Source of the DNA: Gorsachius magnificus
Lineage: Eukaryota > Chordata > Aves > Pelecaniformes > Ardeidae
NCBI GenBank assembly: GCA_034008185.1
Contig: CM067081.1
Span: 23,496,806 to 23,560,805, forward strand
DNA length: 64,000 bases
Reading direction: 5' to 3'
Part shown: piece after piece, positions 1-56,600 of the stretch
How positions within the stretch are numbered: position 1 is the first letter of the stretch
How the letters are laid out: every line of letters begins with the position of its first letter
Translations under genes and position numbers: made by a program
The notes under the pieces: generated by a model
The model's input: only the letters and a program-made list of their open reading frames with translations
Databases searched by the model: none
Told to the model about the DNA's origin: nothing

Positions 1-671
1 GCTTGTTTTAGATGCTTATTTTCCATAGGTGGAATCAGTCACTGTAAGTGCCTAGCTCTCATCAGTGAGTGCAGAGTGTAGCCTGGATGACTCGAGACTG
101 CCGAGTACCTAAATCTCGATGAAATGAACTCACCTGAACTGGAGACCTATTGGGAACTTCACAGCAATTGAGATGTTCAGGATAAGATAGTTGTACACAC
201 TCATTTACAGTTCCTTGTAAAACAAGGCTGATTTTCCAACACTCACTGACATCTGGAGATGAAGATGTGAGTAGCACTTCTGGAAATCACAGTGGTTCGC
301 TTCAGATGCATAGTCTGTGCTTGTAAACATTGACTAAAACCCATGGCTTTTCTTGTGTTTGCTTGCAATATGGCAAGAACAGTCTGAATTCAATGCATTG
401 ATTAGACACCACTTATATAAAATCACGAAAAGAGATATCCACTTTTAGAAAGACAGTGAAAAGACCATTGCTCCTCTCTTGTAATCGATGCGTTTGCTGA
501 ATTCAAAGAAATAAATTGTATCTTCTCCTCAAAGTAACACAAATACAAACTGGCCCATAAGAGATGTGAACAGAGCAGCAGTTGGTAATGCTTTCTTTTC
601 TTAGTGGCAATACAAAACAGACATGCTACCCTGAGTTTATGAAAATACTGAGAGCAAATCCAGAACCCAGA
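1..671 (-). other. FLT3 3' UTR and flank
   Basis: This sequence follows the FLT3 stop codon on the minus strand. I see no clear AATAAA or ATTAAA on the minus strand, so the polyadenylation site probably lies outside the window. One ATTTA-type element (minus strand, near 512) is present. No other gene is visible. Confidence 0.6.
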
Positions 672-45734
<45,063 letters not shown>

Positions 45735-46000
45735 GGCTGGCGATGCCCTGCAGTCCCCGGGCCCCGGGGAGTGAAACTGCGCCGTGCAGGTGGTTGCCTT
45801 AAGGGTGCACGTCACTGCCCACAATGAAACAAACCACTTCTTCAAAAGTGAAGGCCCGAGACCTGAGCCTGAAGGAAACGGCTGTGGGATGGGGAGAAGA
45901 GGGGCCTCTCTGGGGGTCGGGGAGCGTCTTCCTTCTGCTGGAGCATGCCTCCGCCAAGCCGAACAGCTGCCTCCACTCTGGCTGCTCGGTCCTCGCTTGG
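45735..46000 (-). promoter_or_regulatory. Putative FLT3 5' UTR and proximal promoter
   Basis: Moderately GC-rich sequence directly upstream of the FLT3 ATG. No TATA box is obvious. A CRE half site (TGACGT on the minus strand, 45809-45814) is present. The transcription start cannot be located by eye. Confidence 0.5.
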
Positions 46001-47534
46001 TTTTTTAGCCCTTTGCTTGCACTTCTACAGGAATATATTTTCTCGGGTAAATTCAGTGCAGCTGACTTTTTGCTGTCTCACCTCAATTCTTATTTTCAAA
46101 GCAGTTATAGTTTCTGCTTTCACGCACTGGCAGTCTGCATAATTTCTCTGGGTATTGATGAGGGGAAGAGTAAGCAGCGCTGCCAAGCTAAAGAGCGCAA
46201 AAAAAAAAAAAAATCCAAACGAAGTTTGCACGACGCCATGGGAATACCCTGCTGCATCTGCCATGGCGGGCTGAGGGAGTTTTCCCGTGCTGGGTGAGGG
46301 CCTGGTCTGCTCGTGACTGAGGACCTGCTGCGGTCACCTCCGAGAGCCCAGGGGGCTGCCACCAGGACAGGGAGCGGGTTTGCGGTGTGGGGCTGTGTTT
46401 ACACCAGGGGGAACAGGGAACTAGCCCTGTCCGCAGGAAGGTTCAAACTGAGCTACATCTGCTCTGAAGTCGTTTTTGCAGATGACTTGTCTAGGGGATA
46501 AAAATAAAGGCCTCTGGGCTCGCCCTCGGATGGGGGCCTCTAGGGACATGGTCCCTCTGCCCTCAGCTGGTCCCTGCTCCCCGTCTCTCTCAGAATGTAG
46601 CACTCCAGCACCTGACTCCTTGGCACCTCCTGGCCACTGGTGTGTAAAGAGTGGCACTCGCCCGGCTGTGGCTGAAAGTGCCTCAGCAAGGCCTCCTGTT
46701 TTGTACCAGGACAGGAGATGGCAGAGGGTCAGGCAGATCTCCCTGGCTTCCACAGCCATGTGTCGCAGCCCCCAGGCAGAAAGTGGATCCCGTTCGAGGG
46801 AATAAGCTGGAACACCTCCTCCAGGATCCCCCAGGATATGCTGGGGGATTTTTATTATTCATTCAGCTGTTATATTTTATGTATAAATTTATATTTTATT
46901 ATATTATTCATTCAGTTGTTACATTTTTACTTGCTAGGGACTAAGCATCCACTCTGCAATTGTACAGAACCTGGGTAAAAATAATCCCTAAGCAAATAAG
47001 TTCAATGTCAGTAAGGTGTTCTCAGAAACCTGCCAGAGACGGTATCTGGGGTTTTTTTTATTTTTTATTGATACCTGGTAAATAGCAGCTTTTGCGTTAG
47101 GGAAGATTAAATAAAAATGTAGATAGACCAGAACTAGACAGACATATCGTGGATAAAAGAAGCCACATAAAACATCCCAAAGGTAATTGCAGGGGCAATG
47201 GGGGAAATGGCATTGAGACCAGCATGGTTAGTGCAGACGAGCACACGATCTCTCACAAGACTGCCTTAGAAATACAGACCGAGGCAATAGCATTGCACTC
47301 TGGTGCTGAAGACAAGTTTGTATGTGGTGCAGTGCAAAGGAAGGAGCTGAAATAATATGAAAACTAGGAAGGCACATATTTGCAAGGATGTAAATACTGG
47401 GAAAGGAAGTGTAGGATTCCATGGGCTTTAGAGAAATCATTGCAAACAGGGAAATGCCATGTTGGCAACAAGCTTTCCTGGCTGGCAGGTTGCCTTTTTT
47501 TTCCACAGCCCTCACAGGTACACAGTTCCAGCAT

Positions 47535-47900
47535 GGTTAAGGCTGGAAGACACCTCTGGAGATCCCCTAGTCCAGCCCTGTGCTCAAAGCATGATCAGCT
47601 GGCACAGGCTGCCCCAGAGCACACCCAGTAGGGTTTTAAATGTCTCCAGTGATGAAGAGTCCACAACTTCTCCAGACAATCTTTTCAGTGCTCAACCACC
47701 CTCACTGGGTACCACAGAAAGGAGTCTGGCTCCCCCATCAGATATTTATACTCACTAATAAGATCCCCCCAAGCCTTCTCTTCTCCAGTCTGAACAGTCC
47801 CAGCCCTTTCACCCCCTCCTCGTATGTCACATACCCCAATCCCTTATCATCTTCATGGCTCTTCACTGGACTCACTCCAGTAAGTCCATATCTTGCACTT
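47535..47900 (-). mobile_element. Old CR1 LINE 3' region
   Basis: The plus strand reads GGTTAAGGCTGGAAGACACC, CTAGTCCAGCCCTGTGCTCA, CCTTCTCTTCTCCAGTCTGA and ACAGTCCCAGCCCTTTCACC. This is the reverse of CR1 3' coding and tail sequence, with many changes. Confidence 0.88.
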
Positions 47901-49965
47901 TGTTGTATCCCTTTCAACACCACACCTACCTACAAGTTTTGCCCTCAAAAACCAGGGTGCAGACAGTTTGTGCTTCTGTTCTGAAACTACCAGAAAACTA
48001 CCCCAGTCACTTACTGCCCATGGGCAGTTGGGCGGCATGGCAATGACCTGTCCGAACACTAACATATATACTAAAAGAGTGGATGCTTGTCCTTCGATTT
48101 AAAATTGCCAAGTCGGCAAAGTGCTTTGTTTTCTCTCCTACCTGATGCATTCAGCACTGGAAGCTGCTGGGATTTTATTGAAGATATTCTGTCTTTTTGT
48201 GGTTCAGACAAAGAAAAACTAACATAACTTTCTTAATCATAAGTTGCTGGCGATTCAGCTGATCTGGTATGAGAAATCTTAACATACATGTGATGTTTTC
48301 AGCTTAAAAGCTTCTGTGAAAGATGCCATCAGCTAGGACTGTTCATATCTACTGGATGAGGCCAAAATAAATTTACAAAATCCGGCATATTAACTTATTC
48401 CTAAAGATGTTGGACTAGGGGTGGAGGGGTTCAACAAATGTGTCATACACATGTATGTGACAGTAAAGCATTCTTCCGAGTAGTTTTTTTTTCTGCCATG
48501 GAAGAGTGGTTTCTGTTACCAAGTATTTTATCCAAGTTATGTCACATCATGGTTGGCCTTCGCTGCAACAGTTAGATAAAGCCAGCTCCAGTGGGAGTAG
48601 CCACATGGTAAGAAATTCTCCAGCTAAACCAAATGACTGGATTACCAGCACAGTGAAACTAGACTTACGTTTTAGTGCTTGTACTAATATGAACTCTAGC
48701 CTAAGGCTAGACCTCCCCCCCATACATTATTAACAAAGATGTACACATACATTATTAATGTAGGTGTTAGCAGGAGCACTTCAGGGTCAACTCCTTACTT
48801 GGTACTTGATTTGAATTCAAAACCTCACCAAGTCAGAATGAATTTCTTTTTGCATGTGAATGGGAGTCTGGTTAGGAGCAACATTTGGTTTCTTCCAGAT
48901 ACTGTCAGTAAAGACAACTGCCTAGTTAGGGACCCATGGGTGTTGCCACAGCAGGTTGGTCCATTCAATCCAATACCCTGACTGCCATATTAGTCATCCT
49001 CAAACACTTCAAAGGAAGATTTAAAAAACCCTAATTCCGTGGAATAATCTCCTCAAGGGTGGCAATTTCCCTTAGACTTCAGACAGCAGTTGGTGCATAT
49101 CCTGAACTATCAGGCTTTATTACTCTTCTTTTAAAAAATAAATGAACAAATGCTAAATTCTTGTCTAATATGACTGTGGACTCTGATCGTGCTTGTATTT
49201 TTGTAAATCTTGCTAACTTTTTTTTTCTCAATTATGTACTATAAAATTTTATTAAAATTTTTTTAGAAGTATTTCCTTTTTTACAGTTAGTTATTAATTT
49301 TTTTTTTACAAGATAATATCTCTTAATAGACCAACTAGTACTGCTGAAAAAACCCCAGTGTTCAGGCATTACTTCTTCCAACTACCTGGTGGGTTTAACA
49401 AGATTCCTACCTACACAACTGGTCTTGCCTTGCCTTGAAAAAAAAAATCACAGCTACAATAACTCTATCCCTCAAAAAATAGTTATTCACTTGCATTACC
49501 TGATGCCAGCCTGCACTTCAGGATCTGTTTCCACACAATTTACTAGACATGTTAATTTTGAGTTGACACAATGAGAAACTGTCACTCTCAACAGCAGACA
49601 CAGCTTTCTCAACACTGGTTCGAATATTAGGGGAGAACTACTTTGCACTTGTGACCTGATTTGGCTGGAGAAAAGAGCTCTTGGCAGGGCTTTCCTTCTC
49701 AAGGATTTCCTTTTTTCTACACCCACCCACCCCACTCCCCCCCTCCCCACACCTTATTTTTCATCCGACAATGTTTGGTTCTGCCTTTCTGTCAGAGCTC
49801 ATAAAAACTCTGTCACTTGGCTCTGGCTGCATGCATACGTACCAAAGTATTTCCTCATTTCTGGGTTGAAAAGCACACCACAGTTATGACTTGACTACAA
49901 GTGGGACAAGACCCAGGGGCATCTATCTGTTTCTCCTTCATCTTGCTCCCTGGATCTCATGCAAA

Positions 49966-50143
49966 ATCATAGAATCATAGAATCACCTTGGTTGGAAAAG
50001 ACCTTTAAGATCATCGAGTCCAACCGTTAACCTAGCACTGCCATCCCACCACTAAACCATGTCCCTAAGCACCTCATCTATCCTTCTTTTAAATACCTCC
50101 AGGGATGAGGACTCCACCACCTCCCTGGGCAGCCCATATATCT
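49966..50143 (-). mobile_element. CR1 LINE 3' end
   Basis: The plus strand reads ATCATAGAATCATAGAATCA, GGTTGGAAAAGACCTTTAAG, CCATCCCACCACTAAACCAT and CCAGGGATGAGGACTCCACC, the same tail subtype as the copies at 1281, 14526 and 15910. Confidence 0.94.
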
Positions 50144-53103
50144 GGGTATATGCCCAGGAGAGGAACGGCAGCCCTCTCCATATAGGTGCCAGCTGCATTT
50201 AACAGGGGACCTAGTTTTGTGAAAAAAATGATAACATCATCAATCACTGCTCTGCAGGAATGCCCAGTAAATCTTCGTGCACTGTACGAGGCAGCAGGGT
50301 AAGTTCAAGCAGATAGTGAAGGGCCAGCAGGACTCCTCAGCACTCTGGCCGACCAGCAGGAACAGGCAATAAAATAAAATTCTGGAGAGGAACACATGGT
50401 TATGATTAATGAGAAAGTGTTTGGCTCCCATATGGACACTCTGTAGCTGCAGGTGGCCTTCGGGCCAAGTCCTTATATACAGTTAACAGAACTGAAGAGA
50501 CAGGAGAGGTAAGAGTTTGCCAGAGCCACAAAAAGAGGCCCATGCCATCTTGAGCCTCTTCCCATTACTGACTCTGCTCTGCTGGCCAAGAGAACGTAGA
50601 AAAGGTGAGGGAGGCTTCCAAGATGGTTTGATGCTCAGTGGCTCAGGTCCAGCACTTACTTACACCCGCTTTGGTGGAGGAGAACCCAAACACCCTTGGC
50701 ACTGTACTGCACAACTCATTACTATCTGGGTGCTCTGGCTGGCAAGACCACGCGCTACTGCCCAGGCTGCTATCTCAGCTCTTCCCACATCCAGCGGGAA
50801 TGTTTTCAACCCGAGCTACAGCATGCAGACAGGAAAAATGCGGGTCGTGTACACACAAGCCCATTTGTGTCCTTGTTCCTAACCTCACTGTGTATATGTA
50901 ATATTAGACATATGCATGGATCAGCAAAAGAGCTGTGGGAAAAGCAGATTCACAAGGTTGAAAACACAGGTTAGAATACACTTCAGCGGTGGGAGTGGCT
51001 ATGCAATTGATGTCTTTGCTTGGAAGAATTCATTTCATGTTCAACCAGTTTACCCAGAAAAGGTATTAACCTATGTATATCATGAAATCTCTTGTGCGAT
51101 AACTTGATACCATTAAATCCACAGTACTAAAGCTCCGGATAAGAGATCCACAGAACTTGGGAAAGCTCTGAGTGAAAGCTGAGATTTTTCTTCTCCCTTT
51201 ATTAACATCTTTCTGCAGCCCCTTTCCAGCCTCCTCACATGCACATATAACTTGTCCACTCAGTCCGACCTTTCTGGAGGGAAGGGACTTTTTTCCAGGG
51301 GACATCATATCTGGAATAAGGGGTGGTTATAGACTGCTGATAACCGGACTTCAGCAGAAGGTGACATTGGGTTCCTCTCTTCCCCCACACCTGGCATTAC
51401 CTCAACACAACATCTTCTACCTCCCGTTCCCCTCTATGAGCCCATGTGCCCCAAAGGCCCCATCTGCCTGAGACCTCTGCCCTGCACCAGTATCTTCCCA
51501 GGGTGTGGATGAGCAGGATAAAGGGAGAGCAAGCAACACGCCCCCAAACTCTCCTTTCCCCCACTGCAGCAGCTGAGGGAAGCGTCACCCGTGGGCACCT
51601 GTGTTGGAGCTGCAGCGGCTCACAGCGCAAGGCAGCCCTTGGTTTCACTCCTCAGAGGCATAATAGTTAACGCCAGGGGGCTGAGCCACGCACAGCCACG
51701 GGGACCTCTGTGGGCACCTCCGCTAATACAGCTGGGACCACCTCTGACCCATTGACTACGGCAAACCAATTTCGGTTGTCTGAGAAGGCACAGTTGAGAC
51801 TGAAACACTCCCATGGTCGAGGTGTTTATGAGGACCCTCTTCCCTCTGGAATCTGCTGCTGTTTGTCTGAGCTCCTACCCAGAGATTTTAATGGAGAAAC
51901 CAACAGGGTCTTTCCACCTTTTCGGATACTTTTCTAAACTTGCAGGAACACAGAGGCTGTGAACTCTTTGCCATACAGCTGAAAGGAAGCAAAAGGCTGA
52001 AAATTGTTGGGGAATGACAGAGAGATGACACCCTCAACTTGTTTTCTTGGGATACCAGGCTAGAACTGGAGCCCTGACCCCTGTAGCCTTACCCTTCTCT
52101 AATTTTCTGTCCATCTTTTTTTTGCAGAGCAACCACCTTTTTTTCCCCTCAGCTGTTTCAAAAGCTTGGAGAAGCCACGTTTCCAACTGCAAAAATGGTG
52201 ATCTTGAGATTTCAGCTTGAGGCACGTTTACTTGTTTAAGTCTTTAAAGGCTTTATCTGAAGAAGAAATACTTTGATTTGTTCCAGTGTGACATTTAAAA
52301 ACTCATTTTTTAAAATTTCTTTTTGCACAAACTGACAAAGCATCTTGGAGACAAGCCCCGATTTTGTTTAGTAAGAGAAAAGTCCAGGAGAGACAAGTAG
52401 TAATCTTAGTTCTACAGTAAACGTTTTTCTTACCAAAATAACATCAAGTACACTTTAAAATGATGTTTTTTCCACTATATTTTATATATGTTACATATGT
52501 ACACACACACACATTTTTTCAGCGATTGCACCACAAGCTAGGCCAACAATTTGAGGAAAAATACAATAAAAAAACCACCACACAACAAAAAACCTTGAGT
52601 AGCTTTGCAAGCGAGTCATTGAAAATTCACGCAATAAAATTCTCCGTGCTCAGGCAAAAACCGCCTCAAACATCCCCTTAAAAACAGCCGGCCCGCCGGT
52701 TCGGCTCCTCGAGAGGGAGCATCCCTCAGGCTGCCTGCCCGTTATGCCGGCAGGCAGGGAAAAGCGAACGGGCTGCCGTGTGGTTTTCAGCGGGAAATAG
52801 GTACACGGCTATTTTGGGGGAAGCCGGTTGACACCTTGCTGGGGCCGCCGGTACTTCGGCCTCCGCCCCGCCAGGGGGAAAAGGCGAGAGGCCGCGCCTG
52901 ACAGGCGGCACGGCGGCCCCGGGCTCCTGCCCTGTCGCCAGGGGACAAGTGGGAAGCCGGGGCCCACCTGCACCCGCCGTTCGCCCCTTCGAAACCGGCC
53001 CGCAGACGGGGCCCCCGAAGGGCCGGGGGCCGCGCCGGACGGAACCCCCCGCCCGCCGCGCCCTCGCCCCCCCCCCCGCCCGGCGCGGCGGCCGGCGGTG
53101 CTA

Positions 53104-53113
53104 CCCAGCATGC
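53104..53113 (+). promoter_or_regulatory. ZNF143 (SBS)-type core
   Basis: CTACCCAGCATGCCCCG contains CCCAGCATGC, the core of the ZNF143/Staf element common in CpG promoters. Confidence 0.55.
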
Positions 53114-53122
53114 CCCGCGCTG

Positions 53123-53132
53123 GCGCAGGCGC
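53123..53132 (+). promoter_or_regulatory. NRF1 site
   Basis: GCGCAGGCGC is a perfect match to the NRF1 core GCGCANGCGC, ten bases after the ZNF143-type core. Confidence 0.7.
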
Positions 53133-53157
53133 GCCCCCGCGGCCGCTCAGGAAGAGG

Positions 53158-53165
53158 AAAATGGC
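53158..53165 (+). promoter_or_regulatory. YY1-like site
   Basis: AAAATGGC resembles the YY1 core AAGATGGC often found close to the start site of housekeeping genes. Confidence 0.4.
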
Positions 53166-53350
53166 ATAAACAACCCCGAGCGCCGGGACCGCTGAGGAGG
53201 AGGCGCCGCCGCCCCCGCCGCGGGCCGCGCGGCCCCTTTAAGAGGCGCGGAGTCGCCCCCTCCTCCCCCTTCCGGAGCCGGAGCCCGGGGTGACGGCGGT
53301 TCCCGCGCCCCTTCCCCCTCCCCGCCCCCTCCATCCCGCCCTCCTTCCCC

Positions 53351-53392
53351 ATGGTGCCGACCCCGGCGGCGGCGGCGGGGCGGTTGCCATGA
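53351..53392 (+). CDS. uORF of 13 codons overlapping the PAN3 start
   Basis: The ATG at 53351 opens MVPTPAAAAGRLP and ends with TGA at 53390-53392. That stop overlaps the PAN3 start codon (53389-53391) as ATGA. The frame differs from PAN3. If the mRNA starts upstream, ribosomes that translate the uORF would stop on the main start codon, which could lower PAN3 translation or favour reinitiation. Its +4 base is G, but -3 is C, so its strength is moderate. Confidence 0.55.
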   Translation: MVPTPAAAAGRLP

Positions 53393-53565
53393 ACAGCAGC
53401 GGCCTGCCCTGCTCGTCGCCGTCGCCGGTGGTGGGGCCGCCGCCGGTGGCGGCGGCGGGGGTCGGCGTGGCGGGGCCGGCGGCCGGCGGGGCGGGGGCCG
53501 GCTGTGGCGGCGGCGGCGCCGCCGTGAAGCTGAAGTTCTGCCGTTACTACGCCAAGGACAAGACC
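53389..53565 (+). CDS. PAN3: PAN3 exon 1, 5' part only (residues 1-59)
   Basis: PAN3 is the pseudokinase adaptor of the cytoplasmic PAN2-PAN3 deadenylase, which trims mRNA poly(A) tails. The ATG at 53389 (G at -3) opens MNSSGLPCSS, then a low-complexity Pro/Gly/Ala/Val stretch, and VKLKFCRYYAKDKT. This matches human VKLKYCRYYAKDKT, the start of the N-terminal CCCH zinc finger that binds poly(A). In human the same exon continues CFYGEECQFLH. Here the codon after Thr59 is TCG, not TGC, and the sequence enters a repeat of bases 53416-53460, so Cys2, Cys3 and His of the finger are missing. The open frame runs on to a TAG near 54045, but it looks like duplicated and intronic sequence. Gene identity is clear from this motif and its place next to FLT3; the exon end is not. 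Confidence 0.88.
53416..53460 (+). repeat. PAN3 exon 1 direct repeat, copy 1
   Basis: A 45-bp GC-rich segment beginning TCGCCGTCGCCGGTGGTGGG, repeated at 53566-53610 with one mismatch. This copy is in the low-complexity coding part of PAN3. Confidence 0.95.
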
Positions 53566-53610
53566 TCGCCGTCGCCGGTGGTGGGGCCGCCGCCGGTGGG
53601 GGCGGCGGGG
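53566..53610 (+). repeat. PAN3 exon 1 direct repeat, copy 2, at the zinc-finger break
   Basis: Second copy of the 45-bp segment, exactly 150 bp after the first, in the same reading frame. It starts at the base where the zinc-finger cysteine codon should be. It runs into a G-rich tract (53598-53619) with runs of 5, 2, 6, 3 and 2 G, which could form a quadruplex. Confidence 0.95.
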
Positions 53611-56600
53611 GGCGGGCGGTGCGTTGTTCCTGCTCCCCGACACGCTGTGGTGCTACCGGAAACAAATAACAACAGCCATGGTGGCGGCGGGGGTCCCCGG
53701 GCCGCTCTCCCGGCCTCCCCGCCGCCTGGCCCCCGGGTTCGGCCGGTGCTGGGCGCCGTGGTGGTCCTCGGCGGTCGGGACGGGAGGGTGCTGTGCCGGC
53801 CGCCCTGGGGCACGCAGGGGGCCCGGCCGCTGCCGGTGGGGAAGGAGCGGGCAGGTGTGTGTGGAAAGGGGCTCCTCCCGGCTGGCTTCGGGGGGCACCC
53901 GGGCGGCTGCCCGTCGGTCACTTCAGCGCTAGGCTCGGTGCGGGCTCACCGGACCTCCCTGCCCAAAGTCGGGCTGGGAGGAGGGTGGTGGCAGGGAGGC
54001 AGTGCTTTCCATAGCGCTTTTCCCTACTCCTTTCCCCAAGAGTAGTACCCTTGGATGTGCTCCTCCAAACAGCCTACACCGAGTTTCTGCTCTTAGAAGT
54101 TTTAAATGTTCCAGCTGAAATATTACATTGAAAAAAAAAAAAGGAAATAATTTTGTAAATAACTATATATATACATCATCTGCTACTGTGAGCAGAAATC
54201 ACCTCTACATTTTTTTCCCCAAAGCTTCTTCAGCCCTCATCCGCAGTCCCTTCTCAAATGGTGAGAGTTCAGATTGCCTGTATGCCATGCAGAACGGCGT
54301 TGCTGTTACTGCTTGGTTATGCATCTTCCTAATGTGTGGTCCGATGGTCAGATGGTGTTTGCAGCAAACTGGTTTTTAATAACCATTCTGTATGTAGGTA
54401 GAGCAGCACTTGGCAGCTAGGAAAAGATGTTCCTTCAGAAAAATTGTGCCCCTTTAAATGAGTATATTAAGCTTGGTTGCATTATTGATTTCTGTCATAA
54501 ACCTGGTATTTGTTTACATTAAATGACTTGACTACTAAATGGTCACAACCATACCTTTTCTGAAATTAAGATGCAATCATGCTTAGCACCCCGTATACAG
54601 CTTCTTAGGGCTTGATACGTATTTCAGGAACCTGCAACTGCTATTTTGCCAGGTGTGGTCAGCTTGTGCCACAGAGCAGCATTGTCTCTCTAGTTGGTAG
54701 CTTGTCGGTCTCTTATGTTAACATAGCACTGCCATTTCTACCCTTCCAGGAGGCGCATATTAATATAAAATTGCTTAATGCTTTCTATTAAAAGACACTA
54801 TTTTCAGATTTTGATAATTTTGTCAAACTTCAGTTGTTCAAGCTGAAGTCTTTCTTGCCTTTCATTTTTATTTTTGTTTTTACAGGTAGAAATATCTTGG
54901 AGAGATTCAGCAGCAATAAGTTGATCTTGGCTCATTTTTCTTTCGGACAGAGTTAGGCACAAAATACACTTTTTCCCTATGCAAAAGGAAATAATTAAAA
55001 TTATTAAACTGGGAGATTCAGGCTTGGGGAGAGGGTTCATAATTTGACTTGGGCGTAAAAGCTCCTGTATGGAAGCTGTTCTTGTAAGAAAGAGTTCCAA
55101 ACTTTGACCAAGAGGTAAATCTGAAAAAAACCTCGGAATTTGTGTGTGCTCAGAGGTTGATGCTGCTGAGCAGTTAAATTATTTGAAAAACTTGCTTCTG
55201 TTGAATGTGTCAGAGGTTTAAAACTACATAGAGCTCCCTGCAGTTGCACCCATTGTGAGGAGTGAGGGCACCGAGAATGGACAAACCCACTCTGGTGTTT
55301 CTAGTGATTACCTGCTGGGAAAGCCACCTCACTTGAAGTTACAGGAGGCAAAAGCTTGGACTGGCAGAAGAAGATCTTACATGATGGAGACTAACTAGGA
55401 AAAAAAGACTAAGGAAAGGAAGGAGAGAGAAATTAAAGCTGAAGAGCCAGGGAGCAGGCCCAGTCTTGCCTCTAAGCTTCCTTGCTTCAGTATACATTTG
55501 TGAAACAAATAAGGACAATAGTTGTTCAGAATGTGAAGTTGATCTGTATAGGTACTGACAAGTTAATATCTAAAATTCTTACCTTGCTGATGACTTGTGG
55601 TGTTAACAGTATGCTTTCCAAATGGATGGAATGAAAGTTTTATTTCTATGGATGTAGGAAGTAATATGCAAAGTTGTATTAAATAATAAAGTTCTGAGGT
55701 TAAGAACATGACATGGGGAATTGCCAAAAATCACTTGCCTGTACAGTCTCACCGACTGTTTTCCCTAGTTCAGAAGTATTTGGTAGTCTTCAGTTACGTG
55801 GCTGTGGATGCCACCTTCTCTTCCTCCTTCCTCACCGGACCCCAGCCTCATTCAGTGTGCAGAGCAGATAGTGCTCATTCATTGACTAATTAATGGTGTA
55901 GTCCTATTTATTGTTATAAGTGGGTCAGTGCCTCGTTCTAACATGTGTGTTACTCTAATCCTGCTTTGAGTACAGGATTATTAATTTACTTACAGGTTTT
56001 TTCTGTGGTAATCACAAAGGCTCCCCAAATACCGACTTATTGTCACAACATAAGTGGTAGGAATGTTGAGTGATAAGGAGAAGATGAACAGTGAAAATAC
56101 AAGAAATACTCCAGTACAGCGGTATTTCAATGTGAGGGTATGAAGTGGAATGAGCAGGTGATGTCCTCAGAGCTAACCAGGGAAAGTTTCTTGCACGACA
56201 TGTGGTTAAGCTATTCTGTGCCATAGATACTAACATCTGACAGGCATTCCAAAAGTGATCAGATATTCTTGGAGGAAAACTCTGTTTGAGATTATTAAAT
56301 GCAAAAAAAAAATCTGAATCAGACTCATCTTCCCCTACATATGGCTGAGAGCCTGCTGGGAAATCCTGCTTTATCCTTGCCTCATGCTTGTGCTTTTGTT
56401 CACATATCCGCAGCCGTCCAGTGTCCGAGATGAGGTAGCGGGCTAAATGTGGCTTTGGCCTGACTGTGGCTTTTTATGTTCCTGGGAAATGAGACTGACC
56501 ATGCTGATGAGCTCTGCCTGCTCTCAGAAGCTAGCATTGCTGCCCCAAAAAGACTTGACATTTGGTGCACATGTGTTCAAAGCACCATTCCTCCATCTTC

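Larger units (their letters stand above)
46001..52689. other. Intergenic region between FLT3 and PAN3
   Basis: It holds two CR1 pieces (about 47535-47900 and 49966-50143), a direct repeat around 46850-46930 (TATTATTCATTCAG twice, about 53 bp apart), an A-run near 46200, and a CTCF-core-like CGCCAGGGGGCTGAG near 51671. No gene is recognised. Confidence 0.75.
52690..54010. promoter_or_regulatory. PAN3: CpG island covering the PAN3 promoter and exon 1
   Basis: About 1.3 kb of strongly GC- and CpG-rich DNA around the PAN3 start codon. It contains ZNF143-type, NRF1 and YY1-type sites (listed) in a 65-bp stretch about 220-290 bp before the ATG, and no TATA box. This is the pattern of a housekeeping promoter. 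Confidence 0.85.

Noticed and set aside
53101..53665. Arg/Pro-rich minus-strand open frames opposite PAN3 exon 1
   Set aside because: They are composition effects of the CpG island; no domain, and the plus strand carries the recognisable PAN3 start.
53566..54045. PAN3 coding continuing to the TAG near 54045
   Set aside because: The open frame is duplicated and CpG-island sequence with no similarity to the PAN3 protein after Thr59.
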